Of a DNA stretch of 5,818 bases, positions 4,741-5,818 are shown piece after piece (the first letter of the stretch is position 1; every line of letters begins with the position of its first letter). Source of the stretch: Muribaculaceae bacterium (GTDB lineage Bacteria > Bacteroidota > Bacteroidia > Bacteroidales > Muribaculaceae). The stretch is from contig JAIDKP010000366.1 of the NCBI GenBank assembly GCA_029051445.1, forward strand, positions 1-5,818. Reading direction: 5' to 3'. The position numbers and the translations under genes were made by a program. Under the pieces are notes generated by a model, which was given only the letters and a program-made list of their open reading frames with translations, made no database searches and had not been told where the DNA came from.

Positions 4741-5818
4741 TCAGAACAGGTAGGTGACTCCCACAAGACCGGTGCGGCCATGGCACGGTATGCCCGGACC
4801 GACAGCCTCGCTCCAGCTGCGGTTGAGCAGGTTGCTGCCTTTGGCGAATACGGAGAACTGCGGTGTGAATCGGTAGTCAGCTCCGACTGTAAGGTCGGCG
4901 ACAGTGCCGAGGGGAACGTAGCCAGCCAAAGATCCGGGATAGTAACGGCGTTTGAGACGGGCCTCGCCGCCGACATTGACGGAAAGAGCTTTGATAGGAC
5001 GGACGGTTATCATACCGCGCAACTCCATTTTCGCACGGTCGCGCCACATATAGTAACCTTTGTCGTAGTCCTGCGGAGCCATGAGCGCGCTTCCCTCGAC
5101 CGATACGATGTCACGCCAGTCGTAGCGGAGTGATCCGCCGAAGCGCCAGCCTTTCATGTCGACAGCGTGCAAGGTGCCCGTGCCTCCGCCCGGCATCATC
5201 CAGTCGTTGGCGATAGAATAGCCGCCATGCACAGTGAGCTGGAATCCGCGCCATGGCCCGACGATGAATCCGGCATCGCCGTCGACGGCTACATGCGACA
5301 ACATGAAGCTCAGCGATGGATTTACGTAGCGCAGATCGCTATAAATATCGGATATGGTATTGGCTACCTGACCGCCTGTAGCAGTGGCAAACAGACGGAA
5401 ATAGCGTGAAGGCGCACCGACAGCCTCGATCTTCGGGGCAATGTGGAATGCGCTGCCTCCAGAGTTGAACGAAAGGTCGACACGCGCACCGACGTTGACC
5501 TGATAGTTGGCACCACCAAATTTCATGCCTGGTGTGAGCGATACAAACCCGGACGTTCGACCGTTCTGCGGGAAATAGTTTCCATCGGCATAGATGGCAC
5601 GCATTGAACTGTTGCGGTGGATGATGGTTGCCGCATAGTCAAACGACAGTCCACCAGTGCCGGTTGTCGCCGAGAATGGCACCGACATGTCGCCGTCGAT
5701 GGTGAAAGTCTGTTCTGAGGCCGGTTTCACACCTTCGATCATATTCCACACCTCCCATATTTTCTGCATCTTGAAAATATCGGCATGAATGGCTACGGAA
5801 TAATCCACTCTGCCGGCA
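4741..5818 (-). CDS. TonB-dependent-receptor-like outer membrane beta-barrel, C-terminal part (5' end outside window)
   Basis: The visible 358 residues form the C-terminal part of an outer-membrane barrel. The frame stays open to the window edge (residues A-G-R precede the GTG at 5808), so that GTG is not the start. Strands of alternating polar and hydrophobic residues, rich in Tyr, Trp and Gly, are separated by longer polar loops. Clear strands include KFGGANYQVNVGARVDLSF (about visible 99-117), GFQLTVHGGYSI (191-202) and WRFGGSLRYDW (224-234). The end carries typical TonB-receptor features: FSVFAKGSNLLNRSW (about 321-335), then GIPCHGRTGLVGVTYLF, closing in phenylalanine. It is not a SusC type: the SusC end blocks are absent and no SusD gene follows. 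Plug domain and TonB box would lie outside the window, so a non-TonB barrel cannot be fully excluded. The neighbour downstream is the DUF5009-type protein; the ligand is unknown. Confidence 0.82.
   Translation of the reverse strand, partial: AGRVDYSVAIHADIFKMQKIWEVWNMIEGVKPASEQTFTIDGDMSVPFSATTGTGGLSFDYAATIIHRNSSMRAIYADGNYFPQNGRTSGFVSLTPGMKFGGANYQVNVGARVDLSFNSGGSAFHIAPKIEAVGAPSRYFRLFATATGGQVANTISDIYSDLRYVNPSLSFMLSHVAVDGDAGFIVGPWRGFQLTVHGGYSIANDWMMPGGGTGTLHAVDMKGWRFGGSLRYDWRDIVSVEGSALMAPQDYDKGYYMWRDRAKMELRGMITVRPIKALSVNVGGEARLKRRYYPGSLAGYVPLGTVADLTVGADYRFTPQFSVFAKGSNLLNRSWSEAVGPGIPCHGRTGLVGVTYLF

Noticed and set aside
5806..5808. GTG at 5808 as the start of the minus-strand barrel gene
   Set aside because: The frame continues open to the window edge, and the visible protein begins in the middle of a barrel without signal peptide, plug or TonB box.

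Overview
The window looks like a chromosomal piece of a gut Bacteroidota, most likely order Bacteroidales and plausibly the family Muribaculaceae. The evidence is a SusC/SusD nutrient-uptake pair, a second TonB-dependent-receptor-type barrel, a DUF5009/HGSNAT-like membrane acyltransferase, starts without clear Shine-Dalgarno sequences, and moderately GC-rich coding sequence. The family-level placement is inference from overall style, not a database match.

Layout. Positions 1-796 (+) hold the C-terminal part of a SusC-family TonB-dependent transporter whose 5' end lies outside the window. After 36 bases comes a complete SusD-family surface lipoprotein (833-2641, +). The transcript is closed about 25 bases later by a strong hairpin with T-tract (2666-2702) that also works in the other direction. 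Converging on it from the right is a small cysteine-rich gene (2751-3023, -), encoding 90 residues with a charged leader-like N-terminus and a six-cysteine C-terminal part in the order C-C-CC-C-C. Positions 3024-3594 hold no convincing gene; the right third contains a compact set of palindromes flanked by an almost perfect 19-base direct repeat. On the minus strand, 4741-5818 holds the C-terminal half of a TonB-dependent-receptor-like barrel (5' end outside the window), followed 27 bases later by the DUF5009/HGSNAT-like membrane protein (3595-4713, -). These two are probably cotranscribed.

How the genes work together. SusC and SusD form one outer-membrane import complex (TonB-driven barrel plus substrate-binding lid), substrate unknown. 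No SusE/F, glycoside hydrolase, sulfatase or regulator follows, so any enzymes would lie upstream or elsewhere. The minus-strand pair couples an outer-membrane barrel with an inner-membrane protein of the family that transfers acetyl groups to terminal glucosamine in lysosomal heparan sulfate; a role in amino-sugar handling is possible but unproven.

The most novel-looking item is the cysteine-rich 90-residue product. It has no recognisable signal peptide, its N-terminus resembles Bacteroidota double-glycine-type leader peptides but lacks the GG, and its cysteine order is that of knottin-like peptides. No maturation or export gene is present in the window to support a peptide-natural-product reading.
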